Source: Actinomadura terrae (lineage in GTDB: Bacteria > Actinomycetota > Actinomycetes > Streptosporangiales > Streptosporangiaceae). From it: a stretch of 64,000 nt of DNA. The position numbers and the translations under genes were made by a program. The stretch is taken from contig NZ_JAICDG010000006.1 in the NCBI RefSeq assembly GCF_022751215.1, forward strand, positions 124,001 to 188,000, written 5' to 3'. Below the pieces are notes generated by a model that was not told the origin of the DNA, made no database searches, and saw only the letters and a program-made list of their open reading frames with translations. The first letter of the stretch is position 1. Each line of letters starts with the position of its first letter. This document shows, piece by piece, positions 7,375 to 15,996 of the stretch.

Positions 7375-8715
7375 ATGGATGATTATCGCGGGGTGGCGGA
7401 CGCGGTGGCCGCCGACATCAAGGCGGGGCGGCTGCGTCCCGGCGAGCGGCTCCCGCCGCAGCGCGCCTTCGCCCGCGCCCAGGGCATCGCCAACTCCACG
7501 GCGAGCCGCGTCTACCAGGAGCTCGCGCGGCGAGGCCTGGTGACCGGCGAGGTGGGGCGCGGAACGTTCGTCCGCGCGGCGGACCGCGCGTCCTCCCCCG
7601 CGCTGGCCGAGCCTGCGGACGCGCGCGTCAACCTTGAGCTCAACTACCCGGTGGTGCCCGAGCAGGGCGCGCTGCTCGCGTCCGGCATAGAACGGCTCCT
7701 GCGCCCGGACGCGCTGGACGCCGCGCTCGGTCCCGTCGGCGTGGGCGGCACCGCGGACGCGCGCGAGGCCGTGGCGGCGCTGCTGTCCACGCCGGGCTGG
7801 AGACCGGCGCCGCCTGACATCGTGTTCGCGGGGAACGGGCGCCAAGCGCTCGCGGGAACGGTGGCCGCGCTGGTGCCGCCCGGCGGGCGGCTGGGCGTCG
7901 AGGCGCTGACCTACCCGGTGATCAAGGGCATCGCGGCCAGGCTGGGCGTGACGCTCGTCCCGCTCCCGATGGACGAGCACGGCCTGCGCCCCGACGCGCT
8001 CGCCGACGCGCACCGGCGCGCGCGGCTCGCGGCCGTCTACGTCCAGCCGACCTTGCAGAACCCCTACGGGACGACGATGCCGTGGGAACGGCGCGCCGCG
8101 CTCGCCGCCGCGCTCGCGCGCCTCGACCTGCACGCGATCGAGGACCGTGTGTGGTCGTTCGTCGCCGCGGACGGCCCGGCGCCCCTGGCCTCCCTCGCGG
8201 CGCGGCGCACGGTGGTCGTCGACAGCCTCTCCAAGCGGCTCGCGCCGGGGCTCACCCTCGGCTTCGCGGCCGCTCCCCCGGCGCTCGCCGGGCGCGTCGC
8301 CTCCGCGCTGCGGTCGGGCGCCTGGGCGCCCGCACGGTTCGCGCTGGACGCGGCGGCCGGCTGGATCGCCGCCGGGGCGGTCGAGGCCGTCGGCGCGGCC
8401 AAGCGCGCCGACGCCGCGTCCCGCCAGCGGATCGCGGCCGAGTGCCTCGCGGGCGCCGCCGTCCGGTCCGATCCGTCCTCGTACTTCTGCTGGTGGGACC
8501 TCCCGTCCCCCTGGCGCGCGGACACCTTCGTGGCCGCCGCGGGGCGGCGCGGCATCGCCGTGACCCCCGCCGCCGCGTTCGTCGTCGGAACGACCGGGGC
8601 CCCGCGCGCGGTCCGCGTCGGCCTCGCCTCGCCGCCCCCCGAGGCCCTCGCCCGCGCGCTCACGGTCCTGGCCGAGATCGCGGCGGGCACGCCCGAGGAC
8701 GCGGAGATCGACTGA
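7375..8715 (+). CDS. MocR-type regulator (GntR winged helix fused to PLP aminotransferase fold)
   Basis: 446 aa. The N-terminal GntR winged helix (about 1-75) contains LRPGERLPPQRAFARAQGIA and STASRVYQELARRGLVTGE. The rest is an aspartate-aminotransferase fold with the PLP-lysine segment VVVDSLSKRLAPGLTLGF and upstream LAAVYVQPTLQNPYGTTMP. ATG 7375 has GGGGA 4 bases before it. These proteins sense PLP or amino-acid-derived ligands and control neighbouring metabolic or transport genes; the obvious target is the divergent LysE exporter. The effector is unknown. Confidence 0.9.
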   Translation: MDDYRGVADAVAADIKAGRLRPGERLPPQRAFARAQGIANSTASRVYQELARRGLVTGEVGRGTFVRAADRASSPALAEPADARVNLELNYPVVPEQGALLASGIERLLRPDALDAALGPVGVGGTADAREAVAALLSTPGWRPAPPDIVFAGNGRQALAGTVAALVPPGGRLGVEALTYPVIKGIAARLGVTLVPLPMDEHGLRPDALADAHRRARLAAVYVQPTLQNPYGTTMPWERRAALAAALARLDLHAIEDRVWSFVAADGPAPLASLAARRTVVVDSLSKRLAPGLTLGFAAAPPALAGRVASALRSGAWAPARFALDAAAGWIAAGAVEAVGAAKRADAASRQRIAAECLAGAAVRSDPSSYFCWWDLPSPWRADTFVAAAGRRGIAVTPAAAFVVGTTGAPRAVRVGLASPPPEALARALTVLAEIAAGTPEDAEID

Positions 8716-8906
8716 GCGGTACGGCAGGCGGGCGGCCCGGCCGCTCCGGCCTCTCGACGCCCACCGCATGCCCGCTGAGCTGGGATTTCTGCGTTTGGTC
8801 GACGACGTGCCACGAGGTTGTCCACAGGTCGGCGGTTGGCTGGACTTCGGGGAACCGGTCGTCCATCGTTCTTGGAGAGGGGGGAGATCGCGGTGGGGGG
8901 AACGGG

Positions 8907-10571
8907 ATGATCGAGGTCTGCGGGGTCGGGCAGCGGGTCGGCGGGGGCCGCCGCACGCTGCGGGACGTGTCGCTGACGATCGCGAGCGGGGAACTCGTCG
9001 CGATCATCGGCGGCAGCGGGGCGGGCAAGACGACGCTGCTGGACGCCATCGCGGGCGTGCGGCCGCCGGCGGAGGGCGAGGTCCGCCACGACGGCGGCGG
9101 CGGGGGCGCGCTCGGCTACGTCCCGCAGGACGACATCGTCCACAAGGAGATGCCGCTGCGGCGGACCCTGCGCTACGCGGCGGGGCTGCGCCTGCCCTCG
9201 GGCACCTCCCCGCAGGCCGCCGAGAAGGCCGTGGACGAGGTCCTGGAGGCACTGGCCCTCACCGAGCACGCGGGGCAGCGGGTCGGGGCGCTCAGCGGCG
9301 GGGAGCGCAAGCGGGCGAGCATCGCGGTCGAGCTTTTAACCCGTCCGGGCGTCTTCTACCTGGACGAGCCGACCTCGGGCCTCGACCCCGCCACCGCCGC
9401 CGACCTGATGCGCCTGCTGCGCGGCCTCGCCGACTCCGGGACGACCGTCGTCGTCACCACGCACCACCCGCCGGACGTCGCGGTGTGCGACCGCGTGGCC
9501 GTCCTCGCGCCGGACGGGCGGCTCGCCTTCTACGGCTCTCCCGACGAGGCCAGGCGGAGCTTCCAGGCCGACGGCATCGAGGACATCTACTCGCGCCTGG
9601 CCGGTCAGGAGGCGCCCCGCGACTGGGCCGGGCGCTTCGACGCCCCGGGCCGCGCCGCAGGTCCGGGGATCGGCGCGCTCGCCCAGTGGGCGCTGCTCAC
9701 CCGGCGCAACCTCGACCTGCTGACCCGCAACCGGCTCACGTTGGCCGTGCTGGCGGGCTCGCCGCTCATGGTGCTGGCGATGTTCGCCGTCCTGTTCCGC
9801 CCCGGGGCGTTCGCCCCCGCCTCCCCCAGCCCCGGCGCGGGCGTGATGATCCTTTTCTGGATCGCGTTCGGTGGCTTCTTCTTCGGGTTGACCTACGGCC
9901 TCCTGCAAATATGCACCGAGCTTCCCGTTCTCAGACGCGAACGCCTCACCGGCCGACCACGACACGGCGGCCCGGCCCGCGGAACGCGGAACGGCAGCCG
10001 GGCCCACGGAACGCGGAACGGCGGATTGCGCGTCGGCGCGTATGTGCTGGCGAAGGTCGCCGTGCTGCTGCCGCTGCTGGCCGTGGTGGACGCGCTGATG
10101 CTCGGCGTCCTGCGCACCCTCGACCGGCTGCCGCCGATGGGTGGGCGGACGTTCGGGTCGCTGTTCGTCACGCTGCTCCTCTGCTCGCTCGCCGCGCTGG
10201 CGCTCGGCCTGCTCGTGTCGGCGGCGGTCACCGATCCCGCCCAGGCGACGATGGCGCTTCCCATGCTCTGCTTCCCCCAGGTGCTGTTCGTGGGGGCGAT
10301 CCTGCCGGTACCGGTGATGGCGGCGCCGGGGCGGTGGCTGAGCCACGCCATGTCGAACCGGTGGGCGTTCGAGGGCCTCGGGCACAGCCTCGGGGTGGAG
10401 CGGCTCTGGGGATCGGGGCGGTCCCCGCTCGGCCCGCCCCTGCTCGCCTCCTACGGCGACTCCTTCTCGCGTCCGGTGGTCGTCGACTGGGCGCTGCTGG
10501 CGGGGTTCGCGGCGCTGTTCCTCGCGGCCGCCTGCCTCGTCCTCTCGCGCAGGGCACCGAATGCTCAATGA
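8907..10571 (+). CDS. ABCG-like ABC transporter, ATPase fused to ABC-2 membrane domain
   Basis: 554 aa half-transporter. The ATPase comes first: Walker A GGSGAGKTTLLDAIAG near residue 35, the PQDDIVHKEMPLRRTLRYAA segment typical of ABCG ATPases, signature LSGGERKRASIAVELL, Walker B VFYLDEPTSGLD, and the H-loop TTHHPPDV. An ABC-2 membrane domain with about six helices follows. Between the conserved RRERLTG and LRVGAYVLAK motifs lies a hydrophilic insert of about 25 residues encoded by a 27-base-period repeat (see 9975-10022), absent from the family as I know it. ATG 8907 starts the conserved N-terminus; a longer upstream frame is the continuation of antisense-free sequence without coding signs. 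Substrate unknown. Confidence 0.87.
   Translation: MIEVCGVGQRVGGGRRTLRDVSLTIASGELVAIIGGSGAGKTTLLDAIAGVRPPAEGEVRHDGGGGGALGYVPQDDIVHKEMPLRRTLRYAAGLRLPSGTSPQAAEKAVDEVLEALALTEHAGQRVGALSGGERKRASIAVELLTRPGVFYLDEPTSGLDPATAADLMRLLRGLADSGTTVVVTTHHPPDVAVCDRVAVLAPDGRLAFYGSPDEARRSFQADGIEDIYSRLAGQEAPRDWAGRFDAPGRAAGPGIGALAQWALLTRRNLDLLTRNRLTLAVLAGSPLMVLAMFAVLFRPGAFAPASPSPGAGVMILFWIAFGGFFFGLTYGLLQICTELPVLRRERLTGRPRHGGPARGTRNGSRAHGTRNGGLRVGAYVLAKVAVLLPLLAVVDALMLGVLRTLDRLPPMGGRTFGSLFVTLLLCSLAALALGLLVSAAVTDPAQATMALPMLCFPQVLFVGAILPVPVMAAPGRWLSHAMSNRWAFEGLGHSLGVERLWGSGRSPLGPPLLASYGDSFSRPVVVDWALLAGFAALFLAAACLVLSRRAPNAQ
9975..10022 (+). repeat. 27-base-period tandem repeat inside the ABCG-like gene
   Basis: The 21-base unit GCCCRCGGAACGCGGAACGGC occurs at 9975-9995 and 10002-10022, one mismatch, with a 27-base period. 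It is in frame and encodes RGTRNG/HGTRNG. It falls exactly between two conserved transporter motifs, so it looks like a recent in-frame insertion. Confidence 0.7.
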
Positions 10572-10666
10572 TCGACCAAGAAAGGGCACTCTGCCCCCTT
10601 GCATAACGCCTTTCCTTTTTGGAGCGTCCTTTTAGGGTGTGCGGCTTATAGAGTCGGGGGTAGACG

Positions 10667-12088
10667 ATGTCTGATTTCCAGGTCGACGCCACGCCGACAC
10701 TCCACCCCGGGTACACCGCGACTCGGCGACTCGACGAGCTCCGCGCCGCCGAGTACGGACAGCTGGACAGGTGCGGCCAGGTCTACCTCGACTACACCGG
10801 CTCGGGCGTGGCGGCCGAGGCGCAGCTCCGCGCGCACTTCGAGCGGCTCTCCGGGCACTGCTTCGGCAACCCGCATTCGGAGAGCCCGACGTCGAGCGCG
10901 GCCACCACGCTCGTGGAGGAGGCGCGCGAGGCGATCCTCCGGTTCTTCAACGCCTCCCCGGACGAGTACGCGGTGATCTTCACGGCGAACGCCACCGGGG
11001 CGTGCCGCCTGGTCGGCGAGGCGTATCCGTTCCGGCGCGGCACGCGCCTCGTCCTGACGGGCGACAACCACAACTCGGTGAACGGGATCCGGGAGTTCGC
11101 GAGGGCGCGCGGCGCGCAGGTCGCCGCCCTGCCGGTGCGCAAGCCGGATCTGCGCGTCCCCGGGGAGGAGGTCCGCGCCGCCCTCGGGCGTCGCCGGGGC
11201 CTGTTCGTGTTCCCCGCCCAGAGCAACTTCACCGGCGTCCAGCACCCGCTGCGCTGGATCGAGCTCGCGCACGCGCGCGGCTACGACGTGCTGCTGGACG
11301 CGGCGGCCTTCGTCCCCACCAACCGCCTGGACCTCTCCAGCGTGCACCCCGACTTCGTCCCCGTGAGCTGGTACAAGGTGTTCGGCTACCCGACCGGCGT
11401 CGGCGCGCTGGTCGCCCGGCGCCCGGCGCTGGCCCGGCTGCGGCGGCCCTGGTTCGCGGGCGGGACGATCCAGGCCGTGAGCGCCCTCGGCGGCTGGCAC
11501 GTCATGGCCGGCGACGAGACCGCCTTCGAGGACGGCACCCTCAACTTCCTGTCCATCCCCGACGTGGAGTTCGGCGTCCGCTGGATCGAGGGCATCGGCA
11601 TCGACCTGGTCCACCGGCGCGTCCGGTACCTGACGTCCTGGCTGCTGCGCCGCCTCGCGGCCCTGCGGCACCCCGACGGCTCGCCCATGACCGTCCTGTA
11701 CGGCCCGGACGGCACCGACCGCCGCGGCGGCACGGTCGCCTTCAACGTCCTCGACCGCCGGGGCCGGATCGTGGACGAGCGGATCATCGCCCGCGACACC
11801 GCCGCCGCGGGCATCTCCGTCCGCACGGGCTGCTTCTGCAACCCGGGCGCCGGCGAGGGCGCCTTCGGCGTGTCCGACCGGGTCCTGCGCGGCTTCGGCG
11901 GCCCCGGCGGGCGCTCGCTGGAGGACTACCTCGGCCGCCTCGGCCTCCCGAGCGGCGGCGCCGTCCGCGCCTCCCTCGGCCTGGTCTCGAACGCCGCCGA
12001 CGTCGACCGCCTCGTCACCTTCCTGGAGACCGCCTACAGCGGCCGCGCCCCCGACCCCACGAACCTGAAACCCCGCGAACGCTGCTGA
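10667..12088 (+). CDS. Class V aminotransferase / molybdenum-cofactor-sulfurase-like enzyme
   Basis: 473 aa cysteine-desulfurase fold. GQVYLDYTGSGVAAEAQL opens the domain, NATGACRLVGEAYPF and the DNHNSVNGIREFAR segment follow, the PLP lysine lies in SWYKVFGYPTGVGALVARR and a conserved cysteine loop reads ISVRTGCFCNPGAGE near residue 390. FYK-FG-PTG and the C-terminal TGCFCNPGA match the N-terminal domain of Mo-cofactor sulfurases (Mocos/Hxb) better than IscS/NifS. There is no MOSC domain in the protein or beside it, so the sulfur acceptor is unclear. A G-rich box precedes ATG 10667. It is separated from the upstream transporter by about 95 bases and is convergent with the nucleotidyltransferase gene. 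Confidence 0.82.
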   Translation: MSDFQVDATPTLHPGYTATRRLDELRAAEYGQLDRCGQVYLDYTGSGVAAEAQLRAHFERLSGHCFGNPHSESPTSSAATTLVEEAREAILRFFNASPDEYAVIFTANATGACRLVGEAYPFRRGTRLVLTGDNHNSVNGIREFARARGAQVAALPVRKPDLRVPGEEVRAALGRRRGLFVFPAQSNFTGVQHPLRWIELAHARGYDVLLDAAAFVPTNRLDLSSVHPDFVPVSWYKVFGYPTGVGALVARRPALARLRRPWFAGGTIQAVSALGGWHVMAGDETAFEDGTLNFLSIPDVEFGVRWIEGIGIDLVHRRVRYLTSWLLRRLAALRHPDGSPMTVLYGPDGTDRRGGTVAFNVLDRRGRIVDERIIARDTAAAGISVRTGCFCNPGAGEGAFGVSDRVLRGFGGPGGRSLEDYLGRLGLPSGGAVRASLGLVSNAADVDRLVTFLETAYSGRAPDPTNLKPRERC

Positions 12089-12158
12089 CCCCCGGCGGCC
12101 GGCATCCCGGCCCCTGCTTGCTGGGGGCCTCTGCCGCGGCGGTTGGGGAGGGTGCGGG

Positions 12159-14657
12159 TCAGGTGCCTGCCCGGTCCACCACGGCCGCCCACTGGTCGAG
12201 CAGGTCCTGGGCCGAGTCGGGGTCCGGGCCCTCGGCCCACAGGTGGGTGACGGCCTCGGCGGGGTCGGGGAGCACCAGGACCCAGCGGCCGTCGTCCTCG
12301 ACGACCCGGACGCCGTCGGTGGTGTCGACCGTGCGGCCTCCGGCGGCCTCGACCACGTGGCGCATCACGCCGCCCTTGGCCGCCCACGGGGTGGGGACGG
12401 ACCGCCGCAGCAGGTGGGCCTCGGGGATGCGGCGGTCGATGCGGGAGAGCGTCAGCCGGGTCCTGGCGACGAGGCCGACGAGGCGGATGAACGCGGCGAT
12501 GCCGTCCACGGTGCCGCTGAACTCGGGCATGAGGAAGCCGCCCCGGCCGTCGCCCGCGAAGATCACGTCGGGCTGGGCGGCGGCCCGGGTGAGGACGTCC
12601 TGGGAGGTGGACGTCCACTCCACCTGGACGCCGTGGAACCGGCAGACCCGCTCGGCGACCCGGGTGGTGGTCACCGGGAGCGCGACGCGCCCGGTGCGGC
12701 GCTCGGCGGCGACGAGGTCGAGCATGACGAGCAGGGCCCGGTCGTCGCCGACGAGCGCGCCGTTCTCGTCCACGAGCGAGATCCGCTCCCCCACCGGGTC
12801 GAAGCGGACGCCGAACGCGGCGCGGGAGGAGGAGACCAGGCCGCCGAGGCGCTCCAGGTCGCGCATCCGCTCGGCGAGCGTCTCGGTGGGGTTGGCCTCG
12901 TCCAGGCCGTTGTTGCGGGTGAGGACCTCGACGCCGAGCTTGCCGAGCAGGTTCGGCAGGACGAGCGAGGCGGTGCCGCCCGCGCAGTCCAGGACGATCT
13001 TCAGCCCCGCCTCGCGGACGCCGCTGATGTCGACGCGGCGCAGCAGGTCGCGGGTGTAGGTCTCGACGACGCGGGGCGGGTAGGTCAGCTCGGCGATCTC
13101 GCCGGGGAACGCGCGGCGGTACTCCTGGCGGCCGAACACGCGCTCCAGCCGCCGCCGCGCCGCCTGGGACAGGTCGGCTCCGCCGGAGTCGAGGAAGAGG
13201 ATGTCGACGCCCTGCGGGTCGCCGAGGGTGGTGCGGATGTAGATGCCGCCGGCGCAGTCGGCGCGGCCGGTCTCGAACCGCGCGACGGTGAGCGGGGTGA
13301 CCTCCAGGTCCAGGACGTCGATCGCGCCGGCCGTCAACGCGCTGATCACGGCGCGTTTGAGGGTGCGGGCGGCGCGGGAGACGTCGCGTCCGGCGACGAC
13401 CGCGGCGCCCTTCTTGAGCGTCGTCGCGTAGGCGCTGGCGAGGCGCACCGCGAGCTCCGGCGTGATCTCCACGTTGACCAGCCCGGACACGCCGCGCGGG
13501 CCGAACAGCGTGCGCTGGCCGCGCGACTCCCAGATCACGCTGGTGTTGACGACCGCGCCCGCCTCGATCGTCTTGAACGGGTAGACCTTGACGCCGCTGG
13601 AGACGTAGGCCTCGGCCTCGATGACGCACTCGTCGCCGACGACCGCGCCCTCCTCGACGCGGGCCCCGGCCATGATGTCGGTGTTCTTGCCGACGACGCA
13701 GCCGCGCAGGCTGGTGGACGGGGCGACGAACACGTTGTCGTGCACGATCGCGCGGTGCAGGAACGCGCCCTCCTTCACCACGACGTTGCTGCCGAGCACG
13801 GTGTACTCGCGTAACTCGACCCCGGCCTCGACCTTGGCGTAGTCGCCGATGTAGAGGGGGCCCTCCAGCACGGCCTCCGCGTCGACCTCGGCGCCCTCGG
13901 CGATCCGCACGCCGGGCGACACCTCGAAGCCGCCGAGGTCGATGCCGACCCGTCCGGACAGCATGTCGGCGTGCGCCCGGACGTAGCTCTCGTGGGTGCC
14001 GACGTCCTCCCAGTAGCAGTCGGCGACATAGCCGAACAGCGGCGCGCCGCCGGCGAGGAGCCGCGGGAACACATCATTCGACCAGTCGACGACCTCGCCC
14101 GGCGCGACGTGGTCGAGGACCTCCGGCTCCATGACGTAGACGCCGGTGTTGACGGTGTCGGAGAACACCTGGCCCCAGGTGGGCTTCTCCAGGAACCGCC
14201 GCACGCGGCCCGCGTCGTCCACGATGATGATCCCGAACTCCAGCGGGTTCGGGACGCGTTTGAGCCCGATGGTGACCAGCGCGCCGCTGCGCCGGTGGAA
14301 GCGCACCATGTCGGTCAGGTCGATGTCGGTCAGCGCGTCCCCGGAGATGACGAGGAACCGGTCGTCGCGCAGGGCCTCCCCGGCGTTCCGGACGCTGCCC
14401 GCGGTGCCGAGCGGGATCTCCTCGGTCGCGTAGCTCAGCGCCATGCCGAGCTCCTCGCCGTCGCCGAAGTAGTTGCGGATCAGCGCCGCGAGGAACTGGA
14501 CGGTGACGACGGTCTCGGTGAAGCCGTGCCGCTTGAGCAGGCGCAGCACGTGTTCCATGATCGGCCGGTTGACGAGCGGGAGCAGCGGCTTGGGCTGGTT
14601 GGCGGTCATCGGACGCAGCCGCGTCCCCTCGCCTCCCGCCATCACGACGGCCTTCAT
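12159..14657 (-). CDS. Sugar-1-phosphate nucleotidyltransferase fused to degenerate phosphohexomutase
   Basis: 832 aa. Residues 1-235 are a nucleotidyltransferase with the signature GGEGTRLRPMTANQPKPLLP and the EKPTWGQVFSDTVNTGVYV block. Hexapeptide (left-handed beta-helix) repeats span about 250-375. From about 380 on, phosphohexomutase-like domains follow (FDPVGERISLVDENGALVGD is the metal/sugar-binding type motif). The catalytic TASHNP serine motif expected near residue 455 is replaced by DCAGGIYIRTTLGDP, so canonical mutase activity is doubtful. Proteins of this build are annotated mannose-1-phosphate guanylyltransferases in actinomycetes. The start overlaps the stop of the preceding pgsA-type gene by ATGA (14654-14657). 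Confidence 0.87.
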   Translation of the reverse strand: MKAVVMAGGEGTRLRPMTANQPKPLLPLVNRPIMEHVLRLLKRHGFTETVVTVQFLAALIRNYFGDGEELGMALSYATEEIPLGTAGSVRNAGEALRDDRFLVISGDALTDIDLTDMVRFHRRSGALVTIGLKRVPNPLEFGIIIVDDAGRVRRFLEKPTWGQVFSDTVNTGVYVMEPEVLDHVAPGEVVDWSNDVFPRLLAGGAPLFGYVADCYWEDVGTHESYVRAHADMLSGRVGIDLGGFEVSPGVRIAEGAEVDAEAVLEGPLYIGDYAKVEAGVELREYTVLGSNVVVKEGAFLHRAIVHDNVFVAPSTSLRGCVVGKNTDIMAGARVEEGAVVGDECVIEAEAYVSSGVKVYPFKTIEAGAVVNTSVIWESRGQRTLFGPRGVSGLVNVEITPELAVRLASAYATTLKKGAAVVAGRDVSRAARTLKRAVISALTAGAIDVLDLEVTPLTVARFETGRADCAGGIYIRTTLGDPQGVDILFLDSGGADLSQAARRRLERVFGRQEYRRAFPGEIAELTYPPRVVETYTRDLLRRVDISGVREAGLKIVLDCAGGTASLVLPNLLGKLGVEVLTRNNGLDEANPTETLAERMRDLERLGGLVSSSRAAFGVRFDPVGERISLVDENGALVGDDRALLVMLDLVAAERRTGRVALPVTTTRVAERVCRFHGVQVEWTSTSQDVLTRAAAQPDVIFAGDGRGGFLMPEFSGTVDGIAAFIRLVGLVARTRLTLSRIDRRIPEAHLLRRSVPTPWAAKGGVMRHVVEAAGGRTVDTTDGVRVVEDDGRWVLVLPDPAEAVTHLWAEGPDPDSAQDLLDQWAAVVDRAGT

Positions 14658-15367
14658 CCGGAGTTCTGGCTCCTCTCCGAGCGGCGGGCAGCGGACCCCG
14701 CACCCGGGGGCGCGCCCTCGGCCGGCTCCTCCGCCGCGTCCGGCGGCGGGCCCGGCGGCGGGTCCGGGTCGGGGGCGGGATCGGGCGGCGAGGCGCGGCC
14801 GGCCAGCACCAGCTGCCGCGTCTGCGTCCAGTACAGGACGGCCGCCCACCAGTACAGGGCCGTCCCCCAGATGGCGAAGGACCATCCGACGACCTTCGCC
14901 GTGGTCCCCGCTCCGCCGTCGTGGTCGCCGAGCAGCAGCAGCGGGAACGCGTACAGCAGGCACAGCGTCGCCGCCTTGCCGGTGAAGTGGACCGGCAGCG
15001 TCCCCCCGTACCCGAGCCGCCGGACGATCGGCGCGATCGGCAGGATCGCGACCTCGCGGGCGACCAGCAGCACCACCAGCCAGAGCGGGATGATGTCGCG
15101 GATCGTCAGTCCGACGAGCGTCGCGAAGATGTAGAGCCGGTCGGCGGCCGGGTCGAGCACCATGCCGAGCTTGCTGGTCTGGTTGAGGACGCGCGCGAGC
15201 TTGCCGTCCAGCCAGTCCGAGAGGCCGGCGAACACCAGCAGGCCGAGCGCCCACCAGTCCGCCTCGATCAGGACGAGCCACAGGAACAGCGGGACGCCCA
15301 CCAGCCGCGCCATGCTCAGGACGTTGGGCACCGTCCAGATCCGGTCCTGCCCGTCCACAGCATCCAC
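14654..15367 (-). CDS. CDP-alcohol phosphatidyltransferase (PgsA-like)
   Basis: 237 aa integral membrane enzyme. The catalytic motif D-x2-D-G-x2-A-R-x8-G-x3-D-x3-D is complete in SDWLDGKLARVLNQTSKLG followed by MVLDPAAD. The N-terminus has TVPNVLSMARLVGVPLFLWL and several further hydrophobic helices; the last 45 residues are a Pro/Asp/Gly-rich cytoplasmic tail. It transfers a CDP-activated phosphatidyl group to an alcohol; whether the acceptor is glycerol-3-phosphate or another alcohol cannot be decided. GTG 15367 has GGGAGG 12 bases upstream. The equivalent gene (pgsA2, Rv1822) stands directly upstream of the DUF881 block in mycobacteria. Confidence 0.88.
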   Translation of the reverse strand: MDAVDGQDRIWTVPNVLSMARLVGVPLFLWLVLIEADWWALGLLVFAGLSDWLDGKLARVLNQTSKLGMVLDPAADRLYIFATLVGLTIRDIIPLWLVVLLVAREVAILPIAPIVRRLGYGGTLPVHFTGKAATLCLLYAFPLLLLGDHDGGAGTTAKVVGWSFAIWGTALYWWAAVLYWTQTRQLVLAGRASPPDPAPDPDPPPGPPPDAAEEPAEGAPPGAGSAARRSERSQNSG

Positions 15368-15432
15368 CGCCGCGCTCGCCTCCCTGTGTCCCTTGATCCT
15401 GACCCTACCGGCAAGGGTTGGAAAGCCCCCGA

Positions 15433-15438
15433 TAGCGT
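15433..15438 (+). promoter_or_regulatory. -10 hexamer for a probably leaderless NUDIX mRNA
   Basis: TAGCGT ends exactly 6 bases before the ATG at 15445 and no ribosome site lies between, so transcription would start at or next to the A of ATG. Confidence 0.45.
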
Positions 15439-15444
15439 TCGGGC

Positions 15445-15996
15445 ATGCTATGGACGGTGCACGGGGAGCGTTCGGTCTACGACAGCCCCTGGATGGACGT
15501 GCGGCTCGCCGACGTCGAACTGCCCGACGGGCGGCGCTTCGACCACCATCTCCTGCGGGTGCGCCCGGGCGCCGGGGTGGTCGCGGTGGACGGGGCGTCG
15601 CGCGCCCTGCTGATCTGGCGGCACCGCTTCATCACCGACCGCTGGGGCTGGGAGGTCCCGGGCGGGCGCGTCGAGGAGGGCGAGGACCCCGCCGACACGG
15701 CCGCGCGGGAGCTGACGGAGGAGACGGGCTACCGGGCGGGCCCGATGCGGCGCCTGCTGGAGGTTCCGGCGTCGCCGAGCGTGCACGACGGGGTCCACCA
15801 CTTCTTCCACGCGGACGGCGCCGAACGGGTCGGCGAGCCCACCGACGTGGAGGCCGAGCGCATCGAGTGGGTTCCGCTGGCGGACGTCCCGGCGCTGGCC
15901 GCGCGCGGCGAGATCGGCTCCGCGGTCGCCCTCGGCGCGCTGCTCTACCTGCACACCCTCGCCGCGACCGGTGGGCTAGGGGCTGACCGGCTCTGA
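15445..15996 (+). CDS. NUDIX hydrolase, ADP-ribose-pyrophosphatase-like
   Basis: 183 aa. The NUDIX box is intact: G-x5-E-x7-REUTEETG in GGRVEEGEDPADTAARELTE followed by ETGY. The N-terminal HGERSVYDSPWMDVRLADVE and DHHLLRVRPGAGVVAVD resemble ADP-ribose pyrophosphatases, which hydrolyse ADP-ribose or other nucleoside diphosphate derivatives. It is monocistronic and preceded by a TAGCGT hexamer 6 bases before ATG (leaderless). Its last 21 bases overlap the 3' end of the convergent histidine kinase. Confidence 0.9.
   Translation: MLWTVHGERSVYDSPWMDVRLADVELPDGRRFDHHLLRVRPGAGVVAVDGASRALLIWRHRFITDRWGWEVPGGRVEEGEDPADTAARELTEETGYRAGPMRRLLEVPASPSVHDGVHHFFHADGAERVGEPTDVEAERIEWVPLADVPALAARGEIGSAVALGALLYLHTLAATGGLGADRL

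Noticed and set aside
8818..8826. TTGTCCACA, a perfect DnaA-box-like sequence before the ABCG-like gene
   Set aside because: Only one copy was seen; an origin would have many clustered boxes and dnaA/dnaN beside it.
10584..10596. GGGCA-CTC-TGCCC hairpin after the ABCG-like gene as a terminator
   Set aside because: Stem of only 5 bases with a 3-base loop and the T-rich stretch too far away; not strong enough to annotate.
12159..13814. Long open frames antisense to the nucleotidyltransferase/mutase gene
   Set aside because: They are shadows produced by high GC content, with no ribosome sites and low-complexity Arg/Gly/Ala translation.
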